Source of the DNA: Actinospineispora spinosispora DSM 44797 | GTDB lineage: Bacteria > Actinomycetota > Actinomycetes > Mycobacteriales > Pseudonocardiaceae | NCBI RefSeq assembly: GCF_000429025.1 | Contig: NZ_AUBB01000041.1 | Location: 1-64,000 of the forward strand | Direction: 5' to 3' | Length of the DNA stretch: 64,000 bases | Shown: one piece after another, positions 25,305-34,227 of the stretch | Layout: every line of letters begins with the position of its first letter | How positions within the stretch are numbered: position 1 is the first letter of the stretch | Program-made: the position numbers and the translations under genes | The notes under the pieces: generated by a model | Seen by the model: the letters and a program-made list of their open reading frames with translations, nothing else | Databases searched by the model: none | Told to the model about the DNA's origin: nothing

Positions 25305-26381
25305 TCAGCTGGGGAGCAGGAGTTTGTCGGCGCGATCGAGAGCGTCGAGGGCGTCGCGGTGGCGGCCGAGGCCCTCGAGTAGGTCGCTGCTGCGGCGTAG
25401 GGCGGTGGCGGCCAGCTCGCGGAGCCAGTCGGCGGGGGCGCCGGCGTGGCTGTTCGGGATCGTGGCGTAGGTGGCCAGTGCCTCCTCGACTCGGTCGTGT
25501 TCGGCGAAGAGATCCCCGAGGGCCAGTGCTGTCTCAAGGACGACCTGGCGTCGCTGGGAATCGATCAGGCCGGGGTGTCGAGCGCGCGGGGTGAGCACGT
25601 CGTCGTGTCGGGTCAGCAACTCCTGATAGCCGGTCACGGCTTCGGCTGTGCGACCCAAGGCGGCCAGCAGCCCGCCACGCCGCATTCGGGCCAGGGCGAG
25701 CTGCCAGTTCTCGGCTCGGTCGCCGCCGTGTTCGGCCAGCAGCTGGTCGTAGGTCTCCAACGCCTGCCGGGGGCGGCCCAGCTCGGCCAGCAGTGTGGCT
25801 GCGTCGAGTCCCGCCAGGATCAGGTGCTCCGGTTCGGGGCCTCGGTCGAACACTCCGCGTGGATGCTCGAGTACCTCGCGGTATGCGGTCAGGGCTTGGT
25901 CGGGGTGGCCGAGCGCACCGAGCATGGCGGCGTGACGCAGCTTCGCCGCCCACAGGACGTCCACCAGGGCGCCGACATGATGGCGAGTGTCCAGCTCGAT
26001 CAACCGGGCGAATCCGGCCAGTGCCTCGCTGAACTGCCCGAGACCGGCCAGCAGCTCGGCACGCTCGAAGCCGGCGGAGAAAGCGACGATGTAGAGCTCG
26101 CCGGGTTCGAGGCTGCCCGGGTCGTGGCGGGCCAGCAGCTCGTCGAATCCGGTCAAGGCCTGTTCTGGTCGGTCCAGCTCGAGGAGAACCGCGGCGCGGT
26201 CGAGGCGTACCAGCGCGTCCGCGACCGGGTTGTCCACCCCGTGGGCCAACAGCTCCTCGAGCACCGTCAGTGCCTGGTCCTGATGCCCACGCGCGCGAAG
26301 CCGCTCAGCACGAGCCATCGCCCGCCTGGTCGCGCCCAGCCTGACCGGCCCGGCGGCCCGGTCGCGCCCGAACCCGATCAC
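25305..26381 (-). CDS. Tetratricopeptide-repeat protein
   Basis: A 358-residue helical-repeat protein made almost entirely of TPR-like helix pairs (AERLRARGHQDQALTVLEEL, AGLGQFSEALAGFARLIEL and about five more). No enzyme domain is visible, so a scaffolding or partner-binding role is likely. GTG 26381 has GGAGGAG 6 bases upstream. It starts 35 bp after the stop of the decapeptide-repeat exported protein on the same strand, so the two are probably co-transcribed and may act together. Confidence 0.82.
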   Translation of the reverse strand: MIGFGRDRAAGPVRLGATRRAMARAERLRARGHQDQALTVLEELLAHGVDNPVADALVRLDRAAVLLELDRPEQALTGFDELLARHDPGSLEPGELYIVAFSAGFERAELLAGLGQFSEALAGFARLIELDTRHHVGALVDVLWAAKLRHAAMLGALGHPDQALTAYREVLEHPRGVFDRGPEPEHLILAGLDAATLLAELGRPRQALETYDQLLAEHGGDRAENWQLALARMRRGGLLAALGRTAEAVTGYQELLTRHDDVLTPRARHPGLIDSQRRQVVLETALALGDLFAEHDRVEEALATYATIPNSHAGAPADWLRELAATALRRSSDLLEGLGRHRDALDALDRADKLLLPS

Positions 26382-26416
26382 GGTGCGCTCCTCCCGCCCA
26401 GTAGTGCCCAGGCTCG

Positions 26417-29400
26417 CTAGCCGAATGCGTGCGTGACGCCGTTCCAGGCATCCACCGCCGTGTTTTTGATGCCCTCGACCGCTTCGGTGCCCTTGTCCTG
26501 TGCCCAGCCACCGAACTGGGCGGCCTTCTCCGAGCCACCCAAAGCATCCCAGGCGTAGCTGGCCCCGATGCCGACGATGATCCCGCCGGCCACCGCCCAA
26601 CCAGGCCCCGGCACGAGGGCAGAAGCGGCCGCGGTGGACAACGCCGCGGTGGCGGCACCCCCGGCGGCCGCGGAGACCACGATCCCGGCACCGGTCTTAC
26701 CGATCGCCTCGCCCGGTTTGACGCCCTGGTGGATCTGGTACGCCACATCACCGGCGCCCAGAATGAGCCCGGTGGGACCAGCGACCTTGGTCAGTGCACG
26801 TCGACCGGTCTCCAGCAGCCGTGGCCCACCGATCTCTGTCATGTTCGTGCTGACCGGCAGCCGTGGGTTCGCCTTGACCGCGGGGTTGTCGGTGATCGCC
26901 GGGTTCGTGCCCTGGGGGAAACGCGGATCGAGAGTCTTCGGGTTCGCTTTGTCGGGAGCTGGAATTCGGTTGATGCGGTCGGCTGGGGTCCAGCTGGCGC
27001 CACGCTGGACCCGTTCAGGCAGGTACCCGTGCAGGCCCTGGCCGGAAATGCCGCGCTGCACGGTCTGCGCGGGTTGTCCGGTCACCGGGCTGAGCCTCGG
27101 GGCGTACTCGCGCTTGAACATGTTCCCCGGGCGCATGCCGTCCAGGTTCTGTTTCGTGATCTGGCCGAGCCTGTCGGACTGGCTGCCGTACCACCTGGCC
27201 CGTCCTTCCCGGTACTGGCCGTACCGGTCGGCCAACCCGGCGGCGGTGTTGGTGCCGGGCAGCGTCGAGTCCCGTAGTGAGCCGGCCACGGTTCGCATCT
27301 GGTCGGAGGCGATGAGATGCCGGGTGGTCGCGTCGCGCAGGGTGCGCTGGTAGCGGTTGTACTTGCCGATGTAGTTCTGCGCCCCGGATTCAACCGACTT
27401 CAGATACGGCGAGACCAACGGCTCCACGTGGCCCGGCCCCTGCTTGTCGGCGTCGCGGTCCAGACCTTGGTAGAGGGGTGGGGGTGCGCCGAGGATGCCG
27501 CCCCGAGGTTGGTCGGGGTGCAGGACCGGGGATCGGTCTTCGGGCACGTCGAGTGGGGTGAACGCGCGGGTCTGGTTCGGGCCGACGAGGTGTTGGTTGG
27601 CGGTGTTGCCCTGTCCGGAACCGAGTTGGGTTCGGTTGTTCTCGCCGGGGCCGCTGAGGGTGGAGTTGCGGTTGCCGGGGCCGGTGCGGGTGTAGTTGTC
27701 GTTGCCGGCGCCGACCGCGGCGAGGTTGTCGTCCCCGGGGCCGGTGACGACCCGGTTGCGGTCGCCGTCTCCGGCGAGGGCGAGGTTGCGGTTTCCGGGT
27801 CCCCCGGCGGTGACCTGGTTGTCGTCGCCATGTCCGGCGGCGGCGAGGTTGTCGTTCCCGGCGCCGGTGATGACCCGGTTGTGGTTGCCGTCTCCGGTCA
27901 GGGCTGTGTTGCCCGAGCCGCGTCCGGCGGTGACCTGGTTGTTGCTGCCGTTGCCTGCTTCGGCGTGGTTGTCGTTGCCGGCTCCGGTGGTGATGCGCAG
28001 GTTGTCGCCGTCCCCACCGGCCGCGGTGTTGCCCGAGCCGCGTCCGGTGGTGGCGGTGTTGTTGTTTCCGTTTCCGACCGAGGCGAGGTTGTCGCTGCCG
28101 GCGCCGGTGAGGGCTTTGTTGTCGGTGCCGTCGCCGGTCGTGGCGGTGTTGTGTGAGCCGTAGCCGGCGGTGGCGCGGTTGGCGTTGCCGTTTCCGACGA
28201 GGGCTTGGTTGTTGTCGCCGGGTCCGGTGACGACCTGGTTGTGGTTGCCGTCGCCGGCCTGGGCGGTGTTGCCCGAGCCGCCGTCGGCGTTGATCTGGTT
28301 GTGGTCACCGTTCACGGTCACCGAACGACCGGGGTTGAGGATCCGGACGTTGTGGCCGTCGCCGCTGTAGGTCACGGCCGGGCCCTGACCCTGCTGGGCC
28401 GCGGGGGCGCCGAGGTCGACCTGGGTGTTCGAGCACTGGGTGCAGACGAACGCGTTGCCCTGCGCATCGATGATCACCGGTGCCTGCTTCTCAGGCTGGC
28501 CGGGGACGGGCGCGGTCGGTGGGGTGCCCTCGTTGTGCGCGGCCGCCGGCACCACCGTGGGAACCGGGGTGGTGGGAACCGGGGTGGCCGGGGTGTCGGG
28601 CCGGGGGGTGACCACCGGTGGGGTCGCGGCCTCATTCGAGGGGGCCACCGGTGTGGCCGTGGGAATCGGCGGGGTCGGCCCCGAGGTGGGCGGCACTACC
28701 GGCGCGGAGGGCGGGGTCGACACAGGTGCGGCGACCGGCGGCGGGGTCGGTTGCGGGGTGACGGGCGGCGCTACGGCGGCGGGTGTAGCGGGCGCGGCCG
28801 TCGGAACCGGCGGCGCGGCCGGCGCGGGCGGGGGCGGGGTTACCGGCGCCGGCGGCGGGGTCACCGGTGCCGGCGGGGTCACGGGTGCTGGCGGAGGCGT
28901 GGGTGCCGCCGGTGGCGGGGGTGTGGGTTCCGGAGTCGCCGGCGCGGCCGGCGGGGGAGTGGGAGTCGGTGGTGCCGCCGGAGCCGTAGGCCCGGGTCCC
29001 GAGGGAGCGGGGCCGGCGGGCGCGGGTCCAGCGGGGGCGGCCGGGCCGGCGGGTGCAGCGGGACCAGCTGGGGCCGGGCCGGCGGGCGCGGCGGGGCCGG
29101 CGGGTGCGGGGTCGGCGAGGACGGGGTAGGCGGTGTTCTCGTCGAACGCGACGTGCTGGGTCAGGGTGTCGCCGTGGACCTCGAACCGGGTGGGCATCGC
29201 TTGGCCGTTGGCGTCCTTGGCCCACGGGGCGGCGATGGTCTGGGTCTTGCGTCCGGCGGCGTTGATGATGTCGACCCCGCCGCGGGCGTTCGGGGTGGCT
29301 TTGCTGCCGGCGGGCATGCCGAGGTGGAAGTCGTAGGAGCCGGGTGCCTGGGCGTTCTTGGCGGTGATCAGGTACCGGCCGTTGGCCAGGTCGGGTGTGA

Positions 29401-30625
29401 CCTCGGAGTTGCGGCTACGAGTGGTCGGGGTGATGGTCAGCTCGCCGCCATCGCTGGTCGGCACGGCCATCCCGGAACCACTCAAACGCGCATGCGGTGC
29501 GTCCTGCTCGCCGGACGGCCGACCGGCAGCGTTGTCGTCGCCGGTCAGGTCGGCAGTCCTGGGTGCGGATCGATCGGTGGAGCTGTTCAGCGGAGGCAGA
29601 GCGGTCCGGTCCGGGGGACCGCGCGAGGACGTCTGCGAGTGCCCAGGGTCGGGGATGAGAAGAGCACCGGACTCGTCGGCCAACCCTGCTTCCGCCGTGG
29701 CGTGGGCCCACCGTGCGAGAGAGCCGGCCATGCCGATCAGGCCCGCGCCGCCGGTGCCGCTGCCCGGGCTACCGGCTCCGGCACTGGTGGGGATCGGTCC
29801 GGGGAGCTGGGCCGGTTGGTCAGGTGAGTTACTGCCGCGACCGGACACCGGTCCCGGCAAGAGCCCCGTCACGCGCTTCGGTGCCAGGCCCGAGCAGCCC
29901 GAACCGGAACCCAGGCACGATGCCAGAGCGCTCGAACCCGAGCTGGCGGAGCGGGGGCGAAGCGGCGGGCCCGGCCAGTCGGCCGGTGCTTGCCCCGCCA
30001 GCGGTGTGGCGTCCAGGCCCGCCCGGTATCGCTGTGCCGTCGCGGTCACCTGCTCGCCCATCGCGGCGGCGGTGGACAGGGCCTTGACCACCGTGCGTAC
30101 CGCCGTGCCCTGCTGCTCGAGTCCGGTGTTCGTGGCCATCGGTGTGGTCGAGGCTTGCGATGTCGATCGGACCGGCTGGTGCACGGTGCCGGCCTCGGTC
30201 ACGCCTCGTTGCGGTGGTGCCGCCTCGCGCTGATCGGCGCTGGCATCGGTGATCTGGGGTCTCCTCGGCGCCTGCCGCTCGCCCGCGGCGGAACCACTCG
30301 ATCCCGAACCCGAGCCACCCGAGGAGTCACTCGCCTTGTGGCCACCGGGCTTGCTGACCACGGAGTCGCCCGTGGAGGAATCCCCCGGGCCTCCCGGGCC
30401 CGCGCTCGGGCCGGCGGCCGGCATTGCGTGAACGGCCGCGGCCAAGGACACGGCCGGTGTCGCCGACGAGAGCGGCGAGGCCAGCGTGGCGATCAGCCAC
30501 ACCAACCCGGAGCCGATCAGCAGAACTGTCATCGGTCCGAGTCGCGGCAACCACCGCACGGGTGCGTCGGTGACCGGGAGCGCGCACACGCGTCCCCGAG
30601 AAACCGCCGACACCGACATGCTCAC
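26417..30625 (-). CDS. Large exported protein with decapeptide beta-solenoid repeats
   Basis: About 1402 residues. Order: a hydrophobic N-terminal signal/anchor (about 30-75), a long low-complexity Ser/Gly/Pro region, a small beta domain (about 395-500) with APWAKDANGQ and YPVLADP segments that recur in actinobacterial secreted proteins, a Pro/Ala stalk (about 500-710), about 23 tandem decapeptides of pattern xGxxNxxxxG (about 770-1010), and a C-terminal region with a Gly/Ala-rich hydrophobic stretch like those of polymorphic exported effectors. The repeats predict a regular beta-solenoid. GTG 30625 is chosen because GGAG sits 6 bases upstream; ATG 30619 is the alternative. Function is unknown; surface or secreted role inferred. 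Confidence 0.75.
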   Translation of the reverse strand: MSMSVSAVSRGRVCALPVTDAPVRWLPRLGPMTVLLIGSGLVWLIATLASPLSSATPAVSLAAAVHAMPAAGPSAGPGGPGDSSTGDSVVSKPGGHKASDSSGGSGSGSSGSAAGERQAPRRPQITDASADQREAAPPQRGVTEAGTVHQPVRSTSQASTTPMATNTGLEQQGTAVRTVVKALSTAAAMGEQVTATAQRYRAGLDATPLAGQAPADWPGPPLRPRSASSGSSALASCLGSGSGCSGLAPKRVTGLLPGPVSGRGSNSPDQPAQLPGPIPTSAGAGSPGSGTGGAGLIGMAGSLARWAHATAEAGLADESGALLIPDPGHSQTSSRGPPDRTALPPLNSSTDRSAPRTADLTGDDNAAGRPSGEQDAPHARLSGSGMAVPTSDGGELTITPTTRSRNSEVTPDLANGRYLITAKNAQAPGSYDFHLGMPAGSKATPNARGGVDIINAAGRKTQTIAAPWAKDANGQAMPTRFEVHGDTLTQHVAFDENTAYPVLADPAPAGPAAPAGPAPAGPAAPAGPAAPAGPAPAGPAPSGPGPTAPAAPPTPTPPPAAPATPEPTPPPPAAPTPPPAPVTPPAPVTPPPAPVTPPPPAPAAPPVPTAAPATPAAVAPPVTPQPTPPPVAAPVSTPPSAPVVPPTSGPTPPIPTATPVAPSNEAATPPVVTPRPDTPATPVPTTPVPTVVPAAAHNEGTPPTAPVPGQPEKQAPVIIDAQGNAFVCTQCSNTQVDLGAPAAQQGQGPAVTYSGDGHNVRILNPGRSVTVNGDHNQINADGGSGNTAQAGDGNHNQVVTGPGDNNQALVGNGNANRATAGYGSHNTATTGDGTDNKALTGAGSDNLASVGNGNNNTATTGRGSGNTAAGGDGDNLRITTGAGNDNHAEAGNGSNNQVTAGRGSGNTALTGDGNHNRVITGAGNDNLAAAGHGDDNQVTAGGPGNRNLALAGDGDRNRVVTGPGDDNLAAVGAGNDNYTRTGPGNRNSTLSGPGENNRTQLGSGQGNTANQHLVGPNQTRAFTPLDVPEDRSPVLHPDQPRGGILGAPPPLYQGLDRDADKQGPGHVEPLVSPYLKSVESGAQNYIGKYNRYQRTLRDATTRHLIASDQMRTVAGSLRDSTLPGTNTAAGLADRYGQYREGRARWYGSQSDRLGQITKQNLDGMRPGNMFKREYAPRLSPVTGQPAQTVQRGISGQGLHGYLPERVQRGASWTPADRINRIPAPDKANPKTLDPRFPQGTNPAITDNPAVKANPRLPVSTNMTEIGGPRLLETGRRALTKVAGPTGLILGAGDVAYQIHQGVKPGEAIGKTGAGIVVSAAAGGAATAALSTAAASALVPGPGWAVAGGIIVGIGASYAWDALGGSEKAAQFGGWAQDKGTEAVEGIKNTAVDAWNGVTHAFG
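27590..28330 (-). repeat. Tandem 30-bp coding repeats (decapeptide array)
   Basis: About 23 in-frame 30-bp units encode decapeptides such as DGNHNQVVTG, NGNNNTATTG and AGNDNLAAAG, with fixed Gly, Asn and final Gly positions. One unit lacks the Asn and one has an extra residue. The array is coding and internal to the large exported protein. Confidence 0.9.
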
Positions 30626-31074
30626 CACGCACTCCGAACGAGAGGGTTGACACCGCGAACGTCCCGACGGCACAACAGGGGCCACAGACCGGACGCGAGA
30701 GAGTTGCCAGATCAGCCGGGTCGATGACTTCCGGGGCTACACGGCGGCCCAGATCGACATCCCCAGCCACGGCTGAAGCGAGCTGCTGCTCTTCGCGGTA
30801 CACAACACGGAAAGAGCGGTCCCCAAGGCTCAAGGCAGCTCAGGGCACACAGTCGAACATCCACCGAAGCAGATGCCCAGCCGTCGCGGACGTTACCCAG
30901 CACCGGCAACTCACGGTCCAACATCTGGTTACGCACACAAGAACAAAGCTCGGAGGCTCGACACCGCGCACCGGACGTCCACACCGCGCCCCGTGCACAC
31001 TGCGCGGTGTGACGACGCGGTGCGCGGTGTCGAGCCGGAGCCGACCCGGTGCAGACTCGGTGCAGGATGGCGGG
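30626..31074. other. Intergenic region without supported gene
   Basis: 449 bases between the divergent exported-protein and methyltransferase genes. It holds the hairpin at 30955-31036 and presumably both promoters. Short open frames exist on the plus strand but none shows a domain, ribosome site or codon bias that I can support. Confidence 0.6.
30955..31036. terminator. Hairpin, GACACCGCGCACC family
   Basis: An 18-bp stem: GGCTCGACACCGCGCACC (30955-30972) with its complement at 31019-31036, plus inner pairings. It is a near copy of 23553-23626. Here it lies upstream of a gene rather than between convergent genes, so a terminator role is less certain. Confidence 0.5.
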
Positions 31075-31881
31075 ATGGGTGCGCTGCGGGACACGTTCGA
31101 CTCGGTGGCCGCGGTATACGAGGCGGTGCGCCCGGACTACCCGGAGCAGCTGTTCGACACCCTCGTCGACGCGGCGGGGCTGAGCGTCGGTGATCGGCTC
31201 GTCGAGATCGGGTGCGCCACCGGCAAGGCGACCGTGCCACTCGCCCGGCGCGGTTTCCGGATCACGGGCGTCGAGATCGGTCCGAGGATGGTGGCCGCGG
31301 CCAGGCGCGCCCTGGCCGGGTTCCCGGCCGTGACCATCGTCGAGAGCGCGTTCGAGGACTGGCGGCCACCGGCCGGCCACCGGTTCGATCTCGTCTTCGC
31401 GGCCACGGCCTGGCACTGGCTCGACCCGGCCACCCGCTACGGCCACGCGTTCGAGCTGCTGCGGCCAGGCGGCCACCTGGCCACGTGGAGCGCCGGCCAC
31501 GTGTTCCCGGACGGCGGCGACCCGTTCTTCGCCGACATCCAGGAGATCTACGACGAGATCGGCGAGGGCATGAAGGAGGGCGAGAAGCAGTGGCGGCCCG
31601 GCGAGCTGCCCGACGGTCGCGCCGAGGTCGAGGCGAGCGGGCTGTTCGACACCGTCACGGTCCGCCACTTCGACTGGGAGATCAGCTACACCGCCGAGGA
31701 GTACCTGAAGCTGCTCGACACGTTCTCCGGGCACATCGCGATGCGACCGTGGCAGCGCGACCGGCTCTACGGCGAGATCCGCCGACGCCTCGCGCTCCGG
31801 CCCGACGGTCGGCTGCGCAGGCACTGGGGCGCGGTGCTGCACGTCGCCAGGCGACGGAACACACCGGAAATCGGGCTTTGA
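31075..31881 (+). CDS. SAM-dependent class I methyltransferase
   Basis: A 268-residue class I methyltransferase. SAM motif I is VEIGCATGKAT (about 42-52), followed by GVEIGPRMV (acidic residue binding ribose hydroxyls) and the motif IV region FDLVFAATAWHWLDP near 100. The AWHWLDP pattern is common in ubiquinone/menaquinone-like and secondary-metabolite methyltransferases. Substrate is unknown. ATG 31075 follows AGGA by 6 bases. Confidence 0.85.
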   Translation: MGALRDTFDSVAAVYEAVRPDYPEQLFDTLVDAAGLSVGDRLVEIGCATGKATVPLARRGFRITGVEIGPRMVAAARRALAGFPAVTIVESAFEDWRPPAGHRFDLVFAATAWHWLDPATRYGHAFELLRPGGHLATWSAGHVFPDGGDPFFADIQEIYDEIGEGMKEGEKQWRPGELPDGRAEVEASGLFDTVTVRHFDWEISYTAEEYLKLLDTFSGHIAMRPWQRDRLYGEIRRRLALRPDGRLRRHWGAVLHVARRRNTPEIGL

Positions 31882-32148
31882 CTTCCGCTGCGATGATCGG
31901 CTAGGTTTTTCCAGCAGGCTCGAACGCCTCGGTGTGAACACGTCCACTGACTCGGGATGGCCCGCAACGTAGGTCTCGGTGTGAATCTGACCGCGGAGAC
32001 CAGGTGTTTTCTTCCCCTGGCTGATTGCTGCGCTCGTTTCGCACCGTTTCCGCTGCTCGTCCTCCCTCGCGTTACCGACGACGGGGTCGAGGTCGCCGCC
32101 GGTCCGGTCGCGTCCCGGGTGCATCCCGCATCTGAAACGGCTGAAACC

Positions 32149-32430
32149 ATGAATGTCTGCCTGCGCTTCATCACCGACGGAATCCGCGACACCCTCGCCC
32201 ACTACCGCCGCGACGACCTGCCGCTGCACCGGTTGTCCTGGGAGCTGCACACCAGGATCGACACCCTCGTGCCGCACGCCCCGGCCGTCTGGATCGACCA
32301 GCTGCGCGACCTGCAGCGCCGCGTCGCCGAGGTCGCTCAGGTCGCGCCGACGCTGACCGACTCCGAACACCGCACTCTCGACGAGTCGCTGACCCTGCTC
32401 GCCGACGTCCTGGAGCTCGCCCGTAGCTGA
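32149..32430 (+). CDS. Small hypothetical protein
   Basis: A 93-residue helical, soluble protein with no recognised family (DLPLHRLSWELHTRIDTL, then LRDLQRRVAEVAQ). Codon usage looks coding (G/C third positions) from about here onward, whereas the in-frame upstream extension to 31957 does not, so ATG 32149 is preferred. No clear ribosome site was seen. It is on the same strand as the methyltransferase. Confidence 0.5.
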   Translation: MNVCLRFITDGIRDTLAHYRRDDLPLHRLSWELHTRIDTLVPHAPAVWIDQLRDLQRRVAEVAQVAPTLTDSEHRTLDESLTLLADVLELARS

Positions 32431-32462
32431 ACCCGGTCTTCCGCACCGGCCAGGAGCCGTAT

Positions 32463-32689
32463 GGGCGCGAACCCCACCCGCCCGCCACGGACCGGCCACC
32501 GGGCGCGAACTCCACCTGCCCGGCCACCGTTTCACCGTGCAAGAACTGTCCGCGGCCATGGCCACGCGCGTGGCCACGGCCATGGCCACGCGAAAACACC
32601 AGGTCAGCGGCCGATTGTTCATCGTGCAACCACGGCCACGAGCCGTGTGGCCAGCCGGAGCGGCGAACTCCACCCGCCCCGGCCACCGG
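32463..32689. repeat. Short direct repeats in intergenic DNA
   Basis: Three related copies of GCGAACTCCACC-GCC-GGCCACCG (about 32463-32490, 32501-32529 and 32661-32689) and two copies of CGGCCATGGCCACGCG (32553-32568 and 32577-32592). No gene is visible in this 317-base gap. Confidence 0.6.
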
Positions 32690-32747
32690 CCGCACTAGCG
32701 TTGTCCGAGCAATGCTGGCCACGCACGGCTCGGACAGGAGCGCCACG

Positions 32748-33389
32748 ATGACCGAAGGACGACTGGTCGACAGCAACCCGCTGCCGGCCGGGATCGGTGA
32801 CCGACTGATCGCCCAGCTCGGGTTCATCATCGAGGTCGACCGGCTCAAGACGATCGCCAGGCAGTCGCCGCTCGCGGCCGTCGACCGACGGGAGAACGAC
32901 GCCGAACACTCCTGGCACCTGGCGCTGATGGTGACGCTGCTCGCCGAGTACTCCGACGAGCCGATCGACGTCGGGCGCACCGTCGCGCTCGTGCTGGTGC
33001 ACGACCTCGTCGAAATCTACGCGGGCGACACCCCGCTGTACGACGTCGCGGCCGGTCGCGACCAGGAGGAACGGGAGCAGGCCGCCGCCGACCGGCTGTT
33101 CTCGTTGCTTCCGGCCGACCAGGCGGTCGGTGTGCGCGCGCTGTGGGACGAGTTCGAGGCCAGGCAGTCCGCCGAGGCGCGGTTCGCCAAGGCGATGGAC
33201 CGGCTCCAGCCGCTGCTGCTCAACTGGATGGCGCGCGGCGGCACCTGGCGGGCGCCCGGTGTGACGGTCGCGGACATCCGTGCCCGCAAGTCGGTGATCG
33301 CGGACGCCTCGGCTTCGCTCTGGGACGCGGCACTGAACCTGATCGACGAGGGCGCTCGCCGAGGCTGGAGCCGCCCGATTGACGGCTGA
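32748..33389 (+). CDS. HD-domain phosphohydrolase
   Basis: A 213-residue HD-domain hydrolase of the YfbR/HDDC2-like type. Metal ligands are in RRENDAEHSWH (His about 45) and VLVHDLVEIYAGD (the HD pair near 75-76), with a later Asp near 140. Relatives dephosphorylate 5'-deoxynucleotides. ATG 32748 follows ACAGGAG by 7 bases. It ends 48 bp before the RidA gene; a separate promoter motif for RidA lies in that gap. Confidence 0.82.
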   Translation: MTEGRLVDSNPLPAGIGDRLIAQLGFIIEVDRLKTIARQSPLAAVDRRENDAEHSWHLALMVTLLAEYSDEPIDVGRTVALVLVHDLVEIYAGDTPLYDVAAGRDQEEREQAAADRLFSLLPADQAVGVRALWDEFEARQSAEARFAKAMDRLQPLLLNWMARGGTWRAPGVTVADIRARKSVIADASASLWDAALNLIDEGARRGWSRPIDG

Positions 33390-33400
33390 CCGACGCGCGA

Positions 33401-33435
33401 TGTAGAAAGTTCTCCTTTTGGAGAAACAGGAGAAC
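33401..33435 (+). promoter_or_regulatory. TGTAGAAANTTCTCC motif and dyad upstream of ridA
   Basis: TGTAGAAAGTTCTCC (33401-33415) is followed by GGAGAA (33420-33425), which pairs with TTCTCC, and again by GGAGAAC (33429-33435). The same 15-base motif, one base different, is upstream of the aldehyde dehydrogenase gene at 34879-34894. Candidate operator for the XRE-cupin regulator encoded between them. Confidence 0.65.
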
Positions 33436-33437
33436 TG

Positions 33438-33839
33438 ATGACTACAGCTGCACAAGGACTACCCGCGCCGGTCGGGCCCTACAGCCATGCGATGACGGCC
33501 AACGGGTTCGTGTTCTGCGCCGGACAGCTGGCCCTGGACCCGGAGACGTCCGAGCCGCTGGCATCGCTCAGCGTGCGGGAGCAGACCCGGATGGTGCTGG
33601 ACAACCTGGAGAAGACGCTGCTCAGCGAGGGTTCCTCGCTGCGGGGCGTGCTGCGCACGACGGTGTACCTGGCCAACCTCGACGACTACGCCGAGGTGAA
33701 CGAGGTCTACCGCGAGGTGTTCGGCGACCATCGCCCCGCCAGGGCCACGTTCGAGGTCAGCAGGCTGATCGGCGACCTATCGGTGGAGATCGACGCCGTG
33801 GCCGTCGTCACCCCGCAGGTGATGACACCCCGCCCCTGA
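33438..33839 (+). CDS. ridA: RidA/YjgF-family protein
   Basis: A 133-residue RidA-family protein. It begins with the family pattern PAPVGPYSHAM, has FCAGQLALDP, and ends with RPARATFEV and VEIDAVAV, which carry the Arg that binds the carboxylate of enamine/imine substrates. RidA proteins hydrolyse reactive 2-aminoacrylate-like imines to keto acids and ammonia. Next to an aldehyde dehydrogenase, amidohydrolase and amidase, a role as imine deaminase within an amine or amide pathway is plausible. A shared upstream motif links it to the aldehyde dehydrogenase gene. Confidence 0.88.
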   Translation: MTTAAQGLPAPVGPYSHAMTANGFVFCAGQLALDPETSEPLASLSVREQTRMVLDNLEKTLLSEGSSLRGVLRTTVYLANLDDYAEVNEVYREVFGDHRPARATFEVSRLIGDLSVEIDAVAVVTPQVMTPRP

Positions 33840-33896
33840 GTCCACACCCGGTCACGTCCAACCACGCCAGCACAGTCGAACCGCACCCCCCGGTGG

Positions 33897-33945
33897 CACG
33901 AATGTGGCTTTAGGGACGTCCAGCGTCCCCAAAGCCACATTCGTG
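33897..33945. terminator. Long hairpin, CACGAATGTGG family
   Basis: Second copy of the 49-bp hairpin seen at 5440-5488, with the same outer arms and a slightly different loop (near 33920). It lies after the ridA stop. Confidence 0.7.
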
Positions 33946-33965
33946 CCAAATGGGGGGAGGGTCGT

Positions 33966-34168
33966 GTGCGGGGAGGGGCAGGTGAGGGAAGGCCGGAGCG
34001 AAGCGACCGGCGAAGCCGCTGGCCGGGTTGGCTCCGCGAGTCTCCCCGCAGGGGGTTCAGGGCGGACGCCCTGCAAAGAACGCAACAGGCGGGCCAAGAA
34101 CGCAACCAGACGGCCGCGCGTCAGCGACGGCAGCGAAGCCGAAGCGAAGCGCCCGGCGAAGCAGCCGT
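33966..34168. repeat. Low-complexity GAAGC-rich intergenic repeat
   Basis: Composition is dominated by reiterated GAAGC/CGGCGAAGC words. Bases 34030-34045 match the left edge of the window in reverse complement. Although open on the plus strand in frame with the XRE-cupin gene, the reading is repetitive and unlike any domain, so it is treated as non-coding leader. Confidence 0.55.
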
Positions 34169-34227
34169 AAGTTTCCGGTTGCGGACCCCCCGAGGCGAAG
34201 CCGATGGGGGGTCCCGACCGGAAACTT
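34169..34227 (+). promoter_or_regulatory. Strong hairpin in the XRE-cupin leader
   Basis: AAGTTTCCGGT (34169-34179) pairs with ACCGGAAACTT (34217-34227) and GGACCCCCC (34183-34191) with GGGGGGTCC (34206-34214). It ends 23 bases before the ATG, overlapping the approach to the ribosome site. It may be a terminator for upstream transcription or an attenuator for the regulator gene. Confidence 0.5.

Noticed and set aside
27590-28330. Regular 30-bp repeats considered as a CRISPR array
   Set aside because: There are no unique spacers; the units are contiguous, in frame and code for a conserved decapeptide.
30712-32673. 653-codon minus-strand open frame over the methyltransferase
   Set aside because: Low-complexity composition and no domain; the methyltransferase on the other strand has all SAM motifs.
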